From Clostridia bacterium (GTDB lineage Bacteria; Bacillota; Clostridia; Christensenellales; CAAEEZ01), in assembly GCA_900755035.1 (NCBI GenBank), contig CAAEEZ010000006.1, forward strand, positions 1 through 59,535: a stretch of 59,535 nucleotides of DNA. Direction: 5' to 3'. The translations under genes were made by a program, and so were the position numbers. Positions 34,708 to 42,699 of the stretch are shown here, piece after piece; within the stretch, counting starts at the first letter, position 1; each line of letters starts with the position of its first letter. Under the pieces are notes generated by a model, which was not told where the DNA came from, did no database searches, and saw only the letters and a program-made list of their open reading frames with translations.

Positions 34708-35172
34708 TTAGTTTTTCATTAGGATAAAATAACTTAAAGTTAGCGAAAAAGCATACCAAATAAAAATTAACAAAAATAACCACGATAAACGGAACTTGTG
34801 TTTTATAAGTGCAAAACCGACCAATAAAATGCATATTACGTCAATAAAACAAAATATGAACGATACTAATAAATCGTTTAATTTGAAGAAAAATACTAAA
34901 TAACAGACGTTGAAAATAGCAATTAAAATATAACCTAAAATTATGCTAATTTTCACGTTTTTTGCAAAAGTTTCAGCAAACGTTAGGGCAAAAAATAGAT
35001 AAACCACTCCCCACACTGCCGAAAACAACACGTTATTAGGCATAAAACTAGGCAATATTAAAGACCTATACCAACTGCTATTTACGTCCACTAGTAGCGC
35101 CGATATAAAACTAAGCGTAACCACGTAGCCAAGCCCTAACGCTATCGCCCACAAAATTTTTACTTTCTTCAT
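34708..35172 (-). CDS. tspO: TspO/MBR family protein
   Basis: 154 residues with five membrane helices, the size and topology of bacterial TspO tryptophan-rich sensory proteins. The signature SSWYRSLILPSFMPNNVLFSAVW between helices 1 and 2 matches the family's W-x-x-L-x-x-P-x-x-x-P pattern. TspO binds tetrapyrroles and affects stress responses; its substrate here is unknown. The protein is less tryptophan-rich than most members in helices 4-5. It stands alone, transcribed on the minus strand, without close neighbours. Confidence 0.85.
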   Translation of the reverse strand: MKKVKILWAIALGLGYVVTLSFISALLVDVNSSWYRSLILPSFMPNNVLFSAVWGVVYLFFALTFAETFAKNVKISIILGYILIAIFNVCYLVFFFKLNDLLVSFIFCFIDVICILLVGFALIKHKFRLSWLFLLIFIWYAFSLTLSYFILMKN

Positions 35173-35275
35173 AGTAAAATTTATGCCTAATAGCCGTTTT
35201 ATATGAGCCTTACCTTACTTTTTCGTTTGCTAAACTCCTACAAATTTAAGCACGTGAAACGTATTAAAAGCCAAA

Positions 35276-35306
35276 TAAAAAGGAGGTCTTTCGACCTCGC
35301 CTTTTA
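35276..35306 (-). terminator. Intrinsic terminator of the cysteine-rich gene
   Basis: On the minus strand GACCTC pairs with GAGGTC just after TTTTATC, with the stem extended by AAAAGG/CCTTTT across a two-base bulge. It overlaps the stop codon. Confidence 0.65.
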
Positions 35307-35489
35307 TCTGCAACCACAACCGGTGAAAAAGCCGTCCTTACCGCCTTGGCATCCGCAAGCGTTAAGTAGTAGCCATAGCCAAATTAAGTTTTGATTACCG
35401 CATCCGTATGTACTACACTGTCCTCCGCCTTGATTACAGCAACAATTTAGTAACAGCAAAAACATTAAAGTATCGTTACAATTGCACAT
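35304..35489 (-). CDS. 61-residue cysteine-rich protein, unknown
   Basis: The protein is not recognised. Eleven of 61 residues are cysteine, grouped as CNC, CCC, single Cys residues in QCSTYGCG, CGC and a terminal CGC. Two short hydrophobic runs (LMFLLLL and LIWLWLLL) alternate with the glycine/cysteine segments. I start at the ATG (MCNCND) because AGGAGG lies seven to eight bases upstream. It has its own terminator, so it is a real transcription unit. The composition recalls small coat- or metal-binding proteins, but no function can be assigned. Confidence 0.75.
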   Translation of the reverse strand: MCNCNDTLMFLLLLNCCCNQGGGQCSTYGCGNQNLIWLWLLLNACGCQGGKDGFFTGCGCR

Positions 35490-35596
35490 AAATATTCCTC
35501 CTAAATTTTTTTTGAGTATCACTCCTACTTTACAATACGCCCTTAAAATTAAAATTGTTACACATAATCTAATTTATCCTTGCATATACTATTTAC

Positions 35597-35625
35597 TTGA
35601 CAAAAGCCACGTAAATAACTAGAAT
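35597..35625 (+). promoter_or_regulatory. Sigma-A promoter of glyQS
   Basis: TTGACA (35597-35602), a 17-bp spacer and TAGAAT (35620-35625). The leader is only about 24 nt, so there is no room for a T-box. Confidence 0.8.
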
Positions 35626-35655
35626 AAAAGTATTAAATTTACAGAGGTATTTATA

Positions 35656-37044
35656 ATGAGTAATTCTCTTACTATGGACAAATTAGTTGCATTGTCAAAA
35701 GGCAGAGGTTTCGTTTTCCCAGGAAGCGATATTTACGGCGGACTTGCAAATACGTGGGACTACGGTCCTCTTGGAGTGCTACTTAAAAACAACATCAAAA
35801 GGTGCTATTTTAAGAAATTCGTAGACGAAAATAAATATAACGTTGGCGTTGACTGCGCTATTCTTATGAACCCAAGAGTATGGGAAGCAAGCGGACACTT
35901 AGGCGGTTTTTCCGATCCTCTTATGGACTGTAAGGACTGCAAAACCCGTTACAGAGCCGACCAACTAATCGAGGATTACAACGCTAAGCATAATATAGAC
36001 CTAAATATTGCAGGCTGGACTAACGAGCAAATGGAGAACTACGTAATCGAGCATAAAATCGTATGCCCAAAATGCGGAAATTCTAATTTTACGGGCATAA
36101 GAAAGTTCAACCTTATGTTCAAAACTTTCCAAGGCGTTACCGAGGACAGCACAAACACCGTGTACCTTCGCCCTGAAACTGCGCAAGGTATATTCGTAAA
36201 CTTTAAGAACGTACAAAGAACCACTAGAAAGAAAATTCCTTTCGGCATTTGTCAAACGGGTAAGAGTTTTAGAAACGAGATTACCCCGGGTAACTTCATT
36301 TTTAGGGTAAGAGAATTCGAGCAAATGGAACTTGAATTTTTCTGCAAACCGGGTACGGACCTAGAATGGTTTGACTATTGGCGTAGTTTTTGCAAAAATT
36401 GGCTACTTGACCTTGGAATAAAGGAAGAGAACCTAAGACTAAGAGACCACGACAAAGAGGAACTTTGCTTCTACTCTAAGGCAACTACCGACTTCGAGTT
36501 TAAGTTCCCGTTCGGTTGGGGCGAACTTTGGGGCGTTGCCGATAGAACGGACTACGACTTGTCGCAACATATTAAATTTAGCGGTCAAAACCTAGAATAT
36601 AGCGACCCTGTTACTGGCGAAAGTTATATCCCTTACGTAGTTGAGCCGTCGGTTGGCGTAGAAAGATTATTCCTTGCGTTTTTATGCAACGCTTACGACG
36701 AGGAAACCTTGGAAAACGGCGAAGTTAGAACGGTACTTCATTTGCACCACGCCTTAGCGCCTTATAAAGTTGCGGTACTTCCACTTCAAAAGAAACTAAA
36801 CGAAAAGGCGGAAGAAGTACTTGAACTTTTGTCTAAGAAATTCTCAACCACCTTTGACGACGCTGCTAGTATCGGCAAAAGATATCGCCGTCAGGACGAA
36901 ATCGGTACTCCTTACTGCGTAACGGTGGACTTCGATACCGAGAACGACAACTGCGTAACCGTAAGAGAAAGGGACAGCATGGCGCAAGTAAGAATAAACC
37001 TAGATGACCTAGTAAGTTACCTAGAAAAGCGTCTTGAATACTAA
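35656..37044 (+). CDS. glyQS: Glycyl-tRNA synthetase, single-chain (alpha2) type
   Basis: A 462-residue class II aminoacyl-tRNA synthetase charging tRNA-Gly. GFVFPGSDIYGGLANTWDYGPLG and FNLMFKTF are family blocks; LRPETAQGIFVNFKN and FRNEITPGNFIFRVREFEQME form motif 2 and its surroundings; VEPSVGVERLFLAFL is motif 3. The C-terminal anticodon-binding domain (from about residue 360) is complete. A zinc-like cysteine set (CKDCKTRYR and CPKCGNSNF) lies near residues 97-142. It is the eukaryote/Gram-positive-like type, not the alpha2beta2 form. Confidence 0.98.
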   Translation: MSNSLTMDKLVALSKGRGFVFPGSDIYGGLANTWDYGPLGVLLKNNIKRCYFKKFVDENKYNVGVDCAILMNPRVWEASGHLGGFSDPLMDCKDCKTRYRADQLIEDYNAKHNIDLNIAGWTNEQMENYVIEHKIVCPKCGNSNFTGIRKFNLMFKTFQGVTEDSTNTVYLRPETAQGIFVNFKNVQRTTRKKIPFGICQTGKSFRNEITPGNFIFRVREFEQMELEFFCKPGTDLEWFDYWRSFCKNWLLDLGIKEENLRLRDHDKEELCFYSKATTDFEFKFPFGWGELWGVADRTDYDLSQHIKFSGQNLEYSDPVTGESYIPYVVEPSVGVERLFLAFLCNAYDEETLENGEVRTVLHLHHALAPYKVAVLPLQKKLNEKAEEVLELLSKKFSTTFDDAASIGKRYRRQDEIGTPYCVTVDFDTENDNCVTVRERDSMAQVRINLDDLVSYLEKRLEY

Positions 37045-37052
37045 AATAAACT

Positions 37053-37075
37053 AAGGGCTGAAAAGCCCTTTTTTA
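37053..37075 (+). terminator. Intrinsic terminator of glyQS
   Basis: AAGGGCT pairs with AGCCCTT around a GAAA tetraloop, followed by a T-rich run. The next stretch, 37076-37262, is AT-rich and holds nothing that I can identify. Confidence 0.92.
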
Positions 37076-37262
37076 TTTTCTCTACCCTATTTTAACTCTA
37101 CTCTACTTTGCATTGTATATTACCACTCAACTATTACGTATAGCGAAAAATTCAAAAATTTAGTTTGGCATAATTTAATTTATATTGATTTTAATTAAAA
37201 AAACTAATTAACTTATTTTTAATAAAAATTCTTTAACTAACCCAAAAAACTACTAAATACGT

Positions 37263-37291
37263 TTGACAAATTTATTGATAACTAATATACT
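37263..37291 (+). promoter_or_regulatory. Sigma-A promoter of the transporter leader
   Basis: TTGACA (37263-37268), a 17-bp spacer and TATACT (37286-37291). The predicted start near 37298 leaves a leader of about 190 nt before the transporter ATG. Confidence 0.85.
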
Positions 37292-37325
37292 CTTTATATA
37301 TTATGTCTAAATAAAGGAGTTTTCC

Positions 37326-37382
37326 GTGGGATTTTTGATAACCTTAAACGCACTCATACGAATACAAACACGACTAGTATAA
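37326..37382 (+). CDS. 18-residue leader peptide in front of the transporter gene
   Basis: GTG start with AGGAG six bases upstream, and a TAA stop. The peptide reads MGFLITLNALIRIQTRLV. The frame ends just before the sequence that can form the antiterminator arm. The codons include two CGA and three ATA, which could slow ribosomes. It has no run of a single amino acid of the kind that classical attenuators use. The good ribosome site and the position inside a structured leader are the grounds for calling it translated. Confidence 0.55.
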   Translation: MGFLITLNALIRIQTRLV

Positions 37383-37461
37383 GTATTGTGTGGATTTGTA
37401 TTATCAAAAATAATTGACGTAATTATTGAAACCTAATTCACACTATCCGTGTGAATTTTTT
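37331..37461 (+). promoter_or_regulatory. Transcription attenuator with mutually exclusive hairpins
   Basis: A long stem can form between 37331-37341 and 37401-37411 (11 bp perfect), with an inner AATACAAA/TTTGTATT pairing (37361-37368 with 37395-37402). GTGTGGAT (37388-37395) can pair with ATTCACAC (37436-37443), which is also the left arm of the terminator AATTCACAC/GTGTGAATT (37435-37443 with 37449-37457) followed by T6. Pairing of the upstream arm would prevent termination. All of this lies before the transporter start codon. Confidence 0.6.
37435..37461 (+). terminator. Leader terminator before the transporter gene
   Basis: A nine-base-pair stem with a five-base loop (TATCC) and six T residues. 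It ends 24 bases before the transporter ATG, so it can only act as a conditional terminator. Confidence 0.8.
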
Positions 37462-37485
37462 ATTCTTAAAGGGAGATATGAAGTT

Positions 37486-39165
37486 ATGGAACAAAAGAAA
37501 CAAGGTTTTGGAAGCAAAATCGGCTTTATCCTAGCAGCAGCAGGTTCAGCCGTTGGCTTGGGAAATATTTGGAGGTTTCCTTATCTAGTAGGTAGGCACG
37601 GAGGCGGTGCTTTCGTTCTTGTATATCTACTATCGGTATTGCTACTAGGTACGGTAGTTATGATTGCCGAGATGTTTATAGGAAAGCGTGCTCAAAGAGA
37701 TATCGTTAACTCTTACGGCAAGGCTAACAAATGGTTAAAATGGATAGGTCTACTAGGCGTTATGGTTCCATTTATCATTTCTACCTATTACGCAGTTATC
37801 GGTGGTTGGGCATCAGGCTACGCCATTGAATACGTAATCAACTCTAGCGCTATTGCTCCGGGCGAGGCAGGTGCTGCGTTTACTTCTTTTATAGGCGACC
37901 CTGTACGTTCAATTTTATTCTTTGCACTATTTTTAGTTGCCGCTATCTTAATCGTATGCGGTGGCGTACAAAAGGGTATTGAAAAGGCAGGTAAGATTTT
38001 AATGCCTGCACTATTCGTTCTTCTAATTGCAGTTATTATCGCAGCAATGTGCTTACCTGGAAAAGGCGAAGGACAAACCGTTGTTGACGGACTAACCTTC
38101 TACCTTGGCAAATTCGACTTTGAGGCTCTTGGTTGGAACGGCGTTATCGCTGCTATGGGACAAGCATTTTTCAGTTTGTCACTTGGTATGGGCGTTATGA
38201 TTGCATACGGCTCTTACACGGGAAAAGGCATCAATATCGGCAAATCTGCTCTTACCGTTTGCGGACTAGACACTTTGGTTGCTCTTCTTGCCGGTTTTGC
38301 TATCTTCCCTTCAATGTTTGCGACCGGTAACTCTGCTCTTGTATCTCAGGCTGGCGCTGGTCTTATGTTTATCGCATTACCGGAAGTATTTGCCGCTATG
38401 GGACCAGCTGGCAACTTCGTTGGATTTATGTTCTTCGTACTAGTAATATTTGCCGCTATCACTTCTCTAATCAGTTTGATAGAAGTTGTAAGCCAATACA
38501 CTTTGGAAAAATATCATTGGTCAAGAGCAAAAGCAACCTCAGTATTTGGTGGCATTATCGGTCTTATCGGCTTGTTCGTATGCCTAAGCCAAGACTATAT
38601 AAAATACAACCTATTTGGATTCGACCTACTAACCTACTTCGACGAAGTAACTAACGCAGTAATTATGCCTATACTTGCTTTCGTTGCTTGTATCACCGTT
38701 GGTTATATTATCAAACCTAAAAACGTTATGAAAGAACTTGAAGAGATGGGCAGCAGTTTCAAAGGTCAAAAATTCTGGCTTGCTATGACTATGAGCGTAA
38801 CCCCTGCTCTTGTGCTTATCGTACTAATTATGGGTATTATTGATAAGTTCCCTCATTTTGCAGATCCTAAAAATGGAGGATTAAACTACGGATACGTTCT
38901 TGGTGGCGCTGCCGTACTTATCGTACTATCTTTCTTGTGGAACTTTATGCTAGACAGCAAAAAAGTACAAGAATTCAAGGCTAAAAAAGCCGCTAAACTA
39001 GCAGTAGCAGGAGAATGCGATTGCGAATGTAACTGTGATTGCAACTGCGAATGCGACGTTGTAGAAGAAACTTCTACCGAAGCAACTAAAATCGTCGTAG
39101 AAGAAACCGCTACCGAAGTAAGCGAAAACGCTGAAACCGAAGTAAAAGAGGAAGTAAACGAATAA
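37486..39165 (+). CDS. Sodium:amino-acid symporter, NSS/SNF family, with cysteine-rich tail
   Basis: 559 residues with about 12 membrane helices. GSAVGLGNIWRFPYLVGRHGGGAF is the helix-1 sodium/substrate signature of the LeuT/neurotransmitter:sodium symporter fold. Bacterial members import amino acids such as tryptophan, tyrosine or leucine with Na+; the substrate is not decided. The start at 37486 follows GGGAG at a ten-base spacing, and the longer upstream frame runs through the leader terminator. The tail beyond the last helix is odd: near residues 510-524 it alternates acidic/Asn residues with cysteine (CDCECNCDCNCEC), then becomes strongly acidic. Expression is probably controlled by the upstream attenuator. 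Confidence 0.93.
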   Translation: MEQKKQGFGSKIGFILAAAGSAVGLGNIWRFPYLVGRHGGGAFVLVYLLSVLLLGTVVMIAEMFIGKRAQRDIVNSYGKANKWLKWIGLLGVMVPFIISTYYAVIGGWASGYAIEYVINSSAIAPGEAGAAFTSFIGDPVRSILFFALFLVAAILIVCGGVQKGIEKAGKILMPALFVLLIAVIIAAMCLPGKGEGQTVVDGLTFYLGKFDFEALGWNGVIAAMGQAFFSLSLGMGVMIAYGSYTGKGINIGKSALTVCGLDTLVALLAGFAIFPSMFATGNSALVSQAGAGLMFIALPEVFAAMGPAGNFVGFMFFVLVIFAAITSLISLIEVVSQYTLEKYHWSRAKATSVFGGIIGLIGLFVCLSQDYIKYNLFGFDLLTYFDEVTNAVIMPILAFVACITVGYIIKPKNVMKELEEMGSSFKGQKFWLAMTMSVTPALVLIVLIMGIIDKFPHFADPKNGGLNYGYVLGGAAVLIVLSFLWNFMLDSKKVQEFKAKKAAKLAVAGECDCECNCDCNCECDVVEETSTEATKIVVEETATEVSENAETEVKEEVNE

Positions 39166-39177
39166 TTTACAATTATT

Positions 39178-39206
39178 AAAGGCTACCAAACGGTAGCCTT
39201 TTTTAT
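39178..39206 (+). terminator. Intrinsic terminator of the symporter gene
   Basis: AAAGGCTACC pairs with GGTAGCCTTT around AAAC, followed by T residues. Confidence 0.92.
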
Positions 39207-39287
39207 TGTCGTTTTTATTAAAAATTATTTATATTATAATTTCATAAATAGCTTATCCACTCATTGTATCTATATATCAACTCGTCG

Positions 39288-39513
39288 TATCTATATTTGT
39301 TTTTTGCACTTGCGATATATAAGTCGTCTATATAAAACTGCACGAACAAATTTCAATATAAATAGCAAATATTTTATGCTCTATTTATTATCACCATATC
39401 TATATTCGTTTTGATACGATTATGATATATCAATTATTTTTATAAAACTATACGACCAATCTTTCGATAGAATTAGCAAAAGAATTTTTACAGTCTATTA
39501 CATATTATCACCA
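39288..39513. repeat. Degenerate direct repeat including the hflX 3' end
   Basis: Two imperfect copies of about 109 and 117 bp (39288-39396 and 39397-39513). Both begin TATCTATATT(T/C)GTTTT, share a GATATAT...TATAAAACT.(A/G)CACGA-like middle and a TAGCAAA segment, and end in TATTATCACCA. The second copy runs into the last codons of hflX, so the first looks like a decayed duplication of the gene's end and downstream region. This accounts for most of the non-coding stretch 39207-39497. Confidence 0.6.
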
Positions 39514-41066
39514 AAAACAATTTCGTTTATCCTATTTTTCAACTGCTCTATTCCCTCGCCTGTTTTAGCGCTTACTCCTACTGCACCATTTGGTATTTCT
39601 AGCCTACTTTCGTCCACCTTGTTATAAACTAGTAACGTAGGCTTGTTTTCTATTCCTAGCGAATTTAACACATTATTTACCACGTCTATTTGCCTTGCAG
39701 TGTCCGTACTGCTAGCGTCTACTACGTGTAGTAAAAGGTCGGCGCAGACAGCCTCCTCTAAGGTGGACTTAAACGCCTCGATAAACTCGTGTGGCAAGTT
39801 GTCGATAAAGCCTACCGTATCCGTTAATAGATATTCCTTGCCAACGTCAACGAATATTTTTCTAGTAACGGGGTCTAGGGTTGCAAATAGTTTGTTTTCC
39901 TCTAATACGCCTGCCTTGGTTAGCCTATTCATCAGTGTAGATTTACCTGCGTTGGTGTAGCCTACTATCGCAACGGACTTGATGCTACTATTTATTCGCT
40001 TTTTCCTACGATTTGCCCTATCCTGTTCTAGTTTTTTTATCTTTTTGTTTAGGTCGTATATCACTTCACGAATATGACGCCTATCCGTTTCAAGTTTTGT
40101 TTCTCCGCTACCTTTGGTTTTACCACCACCGCCTATCCTACTCATTGATTGACCTTGTCCAAGTAGTTTCGGCAAGGTATATTTCAGCCTTGCAAGTTCC
40201 ACCTGCAATTTGCCTTCGTTCGTGGTTGCGTGCATTGCGAAAATTTCTAATATCAGCATAGGTCTATCCAAAATTTTTACGCCTAGCCTTTGCTCCAAAT
40301 TATTTATTTGGCTACCCGTTAGTTCGTTGTTTATTATCACGTACTCGGCGTTTTTAATTTGAACAAGCCTTGCTAGTTCCCCCACTTTGCCACTGCCCAT
40401 ATAGGTGGCTTTATTAGGCTTATCCACAAGTTGCGTTACGCTACCTACGACAGTAAGCCCTGCCGTTTTGCACAAACTATTCAGTTCTACAAGTTCCTCT
40501 TCTAAATACTTCGACGTTGTAAAATTACAAGTTATTGCAAGTTTTTCCCCTTCTTTTGTGGAATTATTGCTTTTAATTGATTTCTCTGCAACCAAAATTT
40601 CTTCTAACAGTACGTCGTTAGGGATATTTTTGCTACTGCAATTTATTATTTTACACCCGTCGCCGTCTATAAAAGCGGTTTGAATTTTGCCTGGTTTGCT
40701 GTCTATTACGCTGACCGCCGATATAGAGTCGAGTTTTAGTCTAAGTAGTGCGGACAAATCCATATTAGACAGCGTTTCGTCGCCACTTGGGTGCGTATGC
40801 AAGCACCTTATACCCGATAGTTTGCCTTGACGCTTGCCGTTTGCCGTCTTTATAGGCGCAGAATTGTAGTCGCCTATCACCACGTTTAATAGTAGTCCAC
40901 TACGTGATATAAACACGCTGATTTCTCTATTTAGCAAGGCGGAATACTTACAAATGCACTCTAAAACTAGGCTATCAACAAACTCACGTCTATTGTAACC
41001 CTTAATCAAACTTTCTAGTTCGTTTAATATACTGTCTTTTACACCTATAATATTACCGTCTATCAT
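39498..41066 (-). CDS. hflX: GTPase HflX with N-terminal JAMM-like domain
   Basis: About 522 residues. Residues 1-170 are an extension with a metalloprotease-like motif, HTHPSGDETLSNMD (His90, His92, Asp103), resembling JAB/RadC. Then follows the HflX region: a glycine-rich linker (SRIGGGGKTKGSGETKLE), P-loop GYTNAGKST, switch DTVGFIDNLPH and NKVD specificity motif. HflX splits stalled or stress-inactivated 70S ribosomes. I recall similar extensions in other clostridial HflX proteins; their activity is untested as far as I know. The start at MIDGN (41066) is preceded by GAGGG; the frame extends 15 codons further upstream without support. Confidence 0.93.
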   Translation of the reverse strand: MIDGNIIGVKDSILNELESLIKGYNRREFVDSLVLECICKYSALLNREISVFISRSGLLLNVVIGDYNSAPIKTANGKRQGKLSGIRCLHTHPSGDETLSNMDLSALLRLKLDSISAVSVIDSKPGKIQTAFIDGDGCKIINCSSKNIPNDVLLEEILVAEKSIKSNNSTKEGEKLAITCNFTTSKYLEEELVELNSLCKTAGLTVVGSVTQLVDKPNKATYMGSGKVGELARLVQIKNAEYVIINNELTGSQINNLEQRLGVKILDRPMLILEIFAMHATTNEGKLQVELARLKYTLPKLLGQGQSMSRIGGGGKTKGSGETKLETDRRHIREVIYDLNKKIKKLEQDRANRRKKRINSSIKSVAIVGYTNAGKSTLMNRLTKAGVLEENKLFATLDPVTRKIFVDVGKEYLLTDTVGFIDNLPHEFIEAFKSTLEEAVCADLLLHVVDASSTDTARQIDVVNNVLNSLGIENKPTLLVYNKVDESRLEIPNGAVGVSAKTGEGIEQLKNRINEIVFGDNM

Positions 41067-41108
41067 ATTCCCTCGCCATTTTAGTATAGCATATATCTTT
41101 ATTTTACG

Positions 41109-41137
41109 CAAAAAAAAAGACTACCGAAGTAGTCTTT
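41109..41137 (-). terminator. Intrinsic terminator of guaB
   Basis: On the minus strand AAAGACTAC pairs with GTAGTCTTT around TTCG, followed by a run of T. It ends just before the hflX start region. Confidence 0.92.
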
Positions 41138-41149
41138 ATATCTATTAGA

Positions 41150-42604
41150 TTAGTTCTTTGGGCTGTAATTAGGCGCTTCTTTGGTGATATTGATATCGTG
41201 TGGATGGCTTTCGATAAGTGAAGCATTAGTAATCTTGATAAACTCGCCGTTTTTACGAAGTTCGTCAATAGTAGGAGTTCCGCAATATCCCATACCTGAA
41301 CGCAAACCGCCCATTAGTTGGAAGATAACTTCGCTTACAGGGCCTCTAAACGGTACACGACCTTCAACGCCTTCTGGTACGAATTTTTTAGCGTCCTCTT
41401 GGAAGTAACGGTCGTTAGAGCCTGCTGCCATAGCGGCTAAACTACCCATTCCACGATATACTTTGTAATTTCTACCTTGGTAAATTTCGGTTTCACCAGG
41501 GGTTTCGGTAGTACCTGCAAGCAAACTTCCTAGCATTACTGCCGATGCACCTGCTGCAATCGCCTTGGTAATATCACCCGAGTATTTAATACCGCCGTCT
41601 GCAATTACTCTCTTACCTAACTTGTCCGCAGCCTCTGCGCAGTCCATAATAGCGGTAATTTGAGGTACGCCGATACCAGCAATAACACGAGTAGTACAAA
41701 TAGAACCAGGTCCAATACCTACCTTAACTACGTCAGCGCCTGCTTTAATTAGGTCGGTAGTTGCGGCAGCCGTTGCAACGTTACCTGCAATGATAGGCAA
41801 GTTAGGGTATTTGCTCTTAATAGCCTCAACTTCTTTTAATACGTTCATAGAGTGTCCGTGAGCCGTATCGATAGCAATCATATCTACCTTTGCTTCAACT
41901 AGCGCTGCTACTCTATCCATAGTATTTCTAGCAATTCCTACGGCTGCGCCCGCTAGTAGTCTGCCGTTAGCGTCTTTTGCCGAGTTTGGATATTGCAAGT
42001 TTTTCTCTATATCCTTAATAGTAATCAAACCTTTTAGCATAAAGTTGTCGTCCACGATAGGTAATTTCTCTATTCTGTGGTCGCCCAAAATCTTTTGTGC
42101 CTCTTGTAACGTAGTGCCTTCCTTAGCAGTTACAAGGTTTTTCGAAGTCATTACTTCTCTAATTTCTTTATCGAAATTATCTTCAAAGCGCAAATCTCTG
42201 TTGGTAAGTATTCCAACTAGCACGCCGTTTTCGGTAATAGGTACACCGCTAATTCTATACTTACGCATAAGCGCCATAGCGTCGGTAAGCTTGTGGTGTG
42301 GAGAAAGGAAGAACGGGTCGGTAATTACGCCGTGTTCGCTTCTTTTTACCTTGTCAACTTGACTTGCTTGCTCCTCAATAGACAAGTTCTTGTGAATCAT
42401 ACCGATTCCACCTTCACGAGCAATAGCAATCGCTAATTGAGATTCGGTAACGGTATCCATAGCCGCACTTAGAATAGGAACGTTTAGATTTATTCCCTTT
42501 GCCAACTCTACCTTCAAACTAACGTCTTTTGGTATAACGTTTGATTTTGCAGGTACTAATAGCACGTCGTCAAACGTAATGCCTTCTCTAATTTGTTTCG
42601 CCAT
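41150..42604 (-). CDS. guaB: Inosine-5'-monophosphate dehydrogenase
   Basis: A 484-residue enzyme oxidising IMP to XMP with NAD+, the committed step to guanine nucleotides. The N-terminal start EGITFDDVLLVPAKSNVIPK is typical. Two CBS domains interrupt the barrel at about residues 95-205. The active-site loop GPGSICTTRVIAG carries the catalytic cysteine, and YRGMGSLAAM plus the flap region near residue 400 are intact. It is a single-gene unit with its own promoter and terminator. Confidence 0.98.
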   Translation of the reverse strand: MAKQIREGITFDDVLLVPAKSNVIPKDVSLKVELAKGINLNVPILSAAMDTVTESQLAIAIAREGGIGMIHKNLSIEEQASQVDKVKRSEHGVITDPFFLSPHHKLTDAMALMRKYRISGVPITENGVLVGILTNRDLRFEDNFDKEIREVMTSKNLVTAKEGTTLQEAQKILGDHRIEKLPIVDDNFMLKGLITIKDIEKNLQYPNSAKDANGRLLAGAAVGIARNTMDRVAALVEAKVDMIAIDTAHGHSMNVLKEVEAIKSKYPNLPIIAGNVATAAATTDLIKAGADVVKVGIGPGSICTTRVIAGIGVPQITAIMDCAEAADKLGKRVIADGGIKYSGDITKAIAAGASAVMLGSLLAGTTETPGETEIYQGRNYKVYRGMGSLAAMAAGSNDRYFQEDAKKFVPEGVEGRVPFRGPVSEVIFQLMGGLRSGMGYCGTPTIDELRKNGEFIKITNASLIESHPHDINITKEAPNYSPKN

Positions 42605-42633
42605 TATTTTGGATTCTCCTTAACTTTTTATCT

Positions 42634-42663
42634 ATTATAATAATTTTTTAAGATATAAGTCAA
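42634..42663 (-). promoter_or_regulatory. Sigma-A promoter of guaB
   Basis: TTGACT (42663-42658), an 18-bp spacer and TATAAT (42639-42634). An AAGGAG site follows before the ATG. No purine riboswitch fold is apparent in this 30-nt leader. Confidence 0.75.
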
Positions 42664-42699
42664 TCAATATTAACGATATTTAGGAGAAATTGTAAAATC

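Noticed and set aside
37298..37485. Glycine riboswitch or T-box in the symporter leader
   Set aside because: No T-box AGGGTGGNACCGCG-like core and no glycine-aptamer GGAGAG pattern was found; the leader fits a small-ORF attenuator better.
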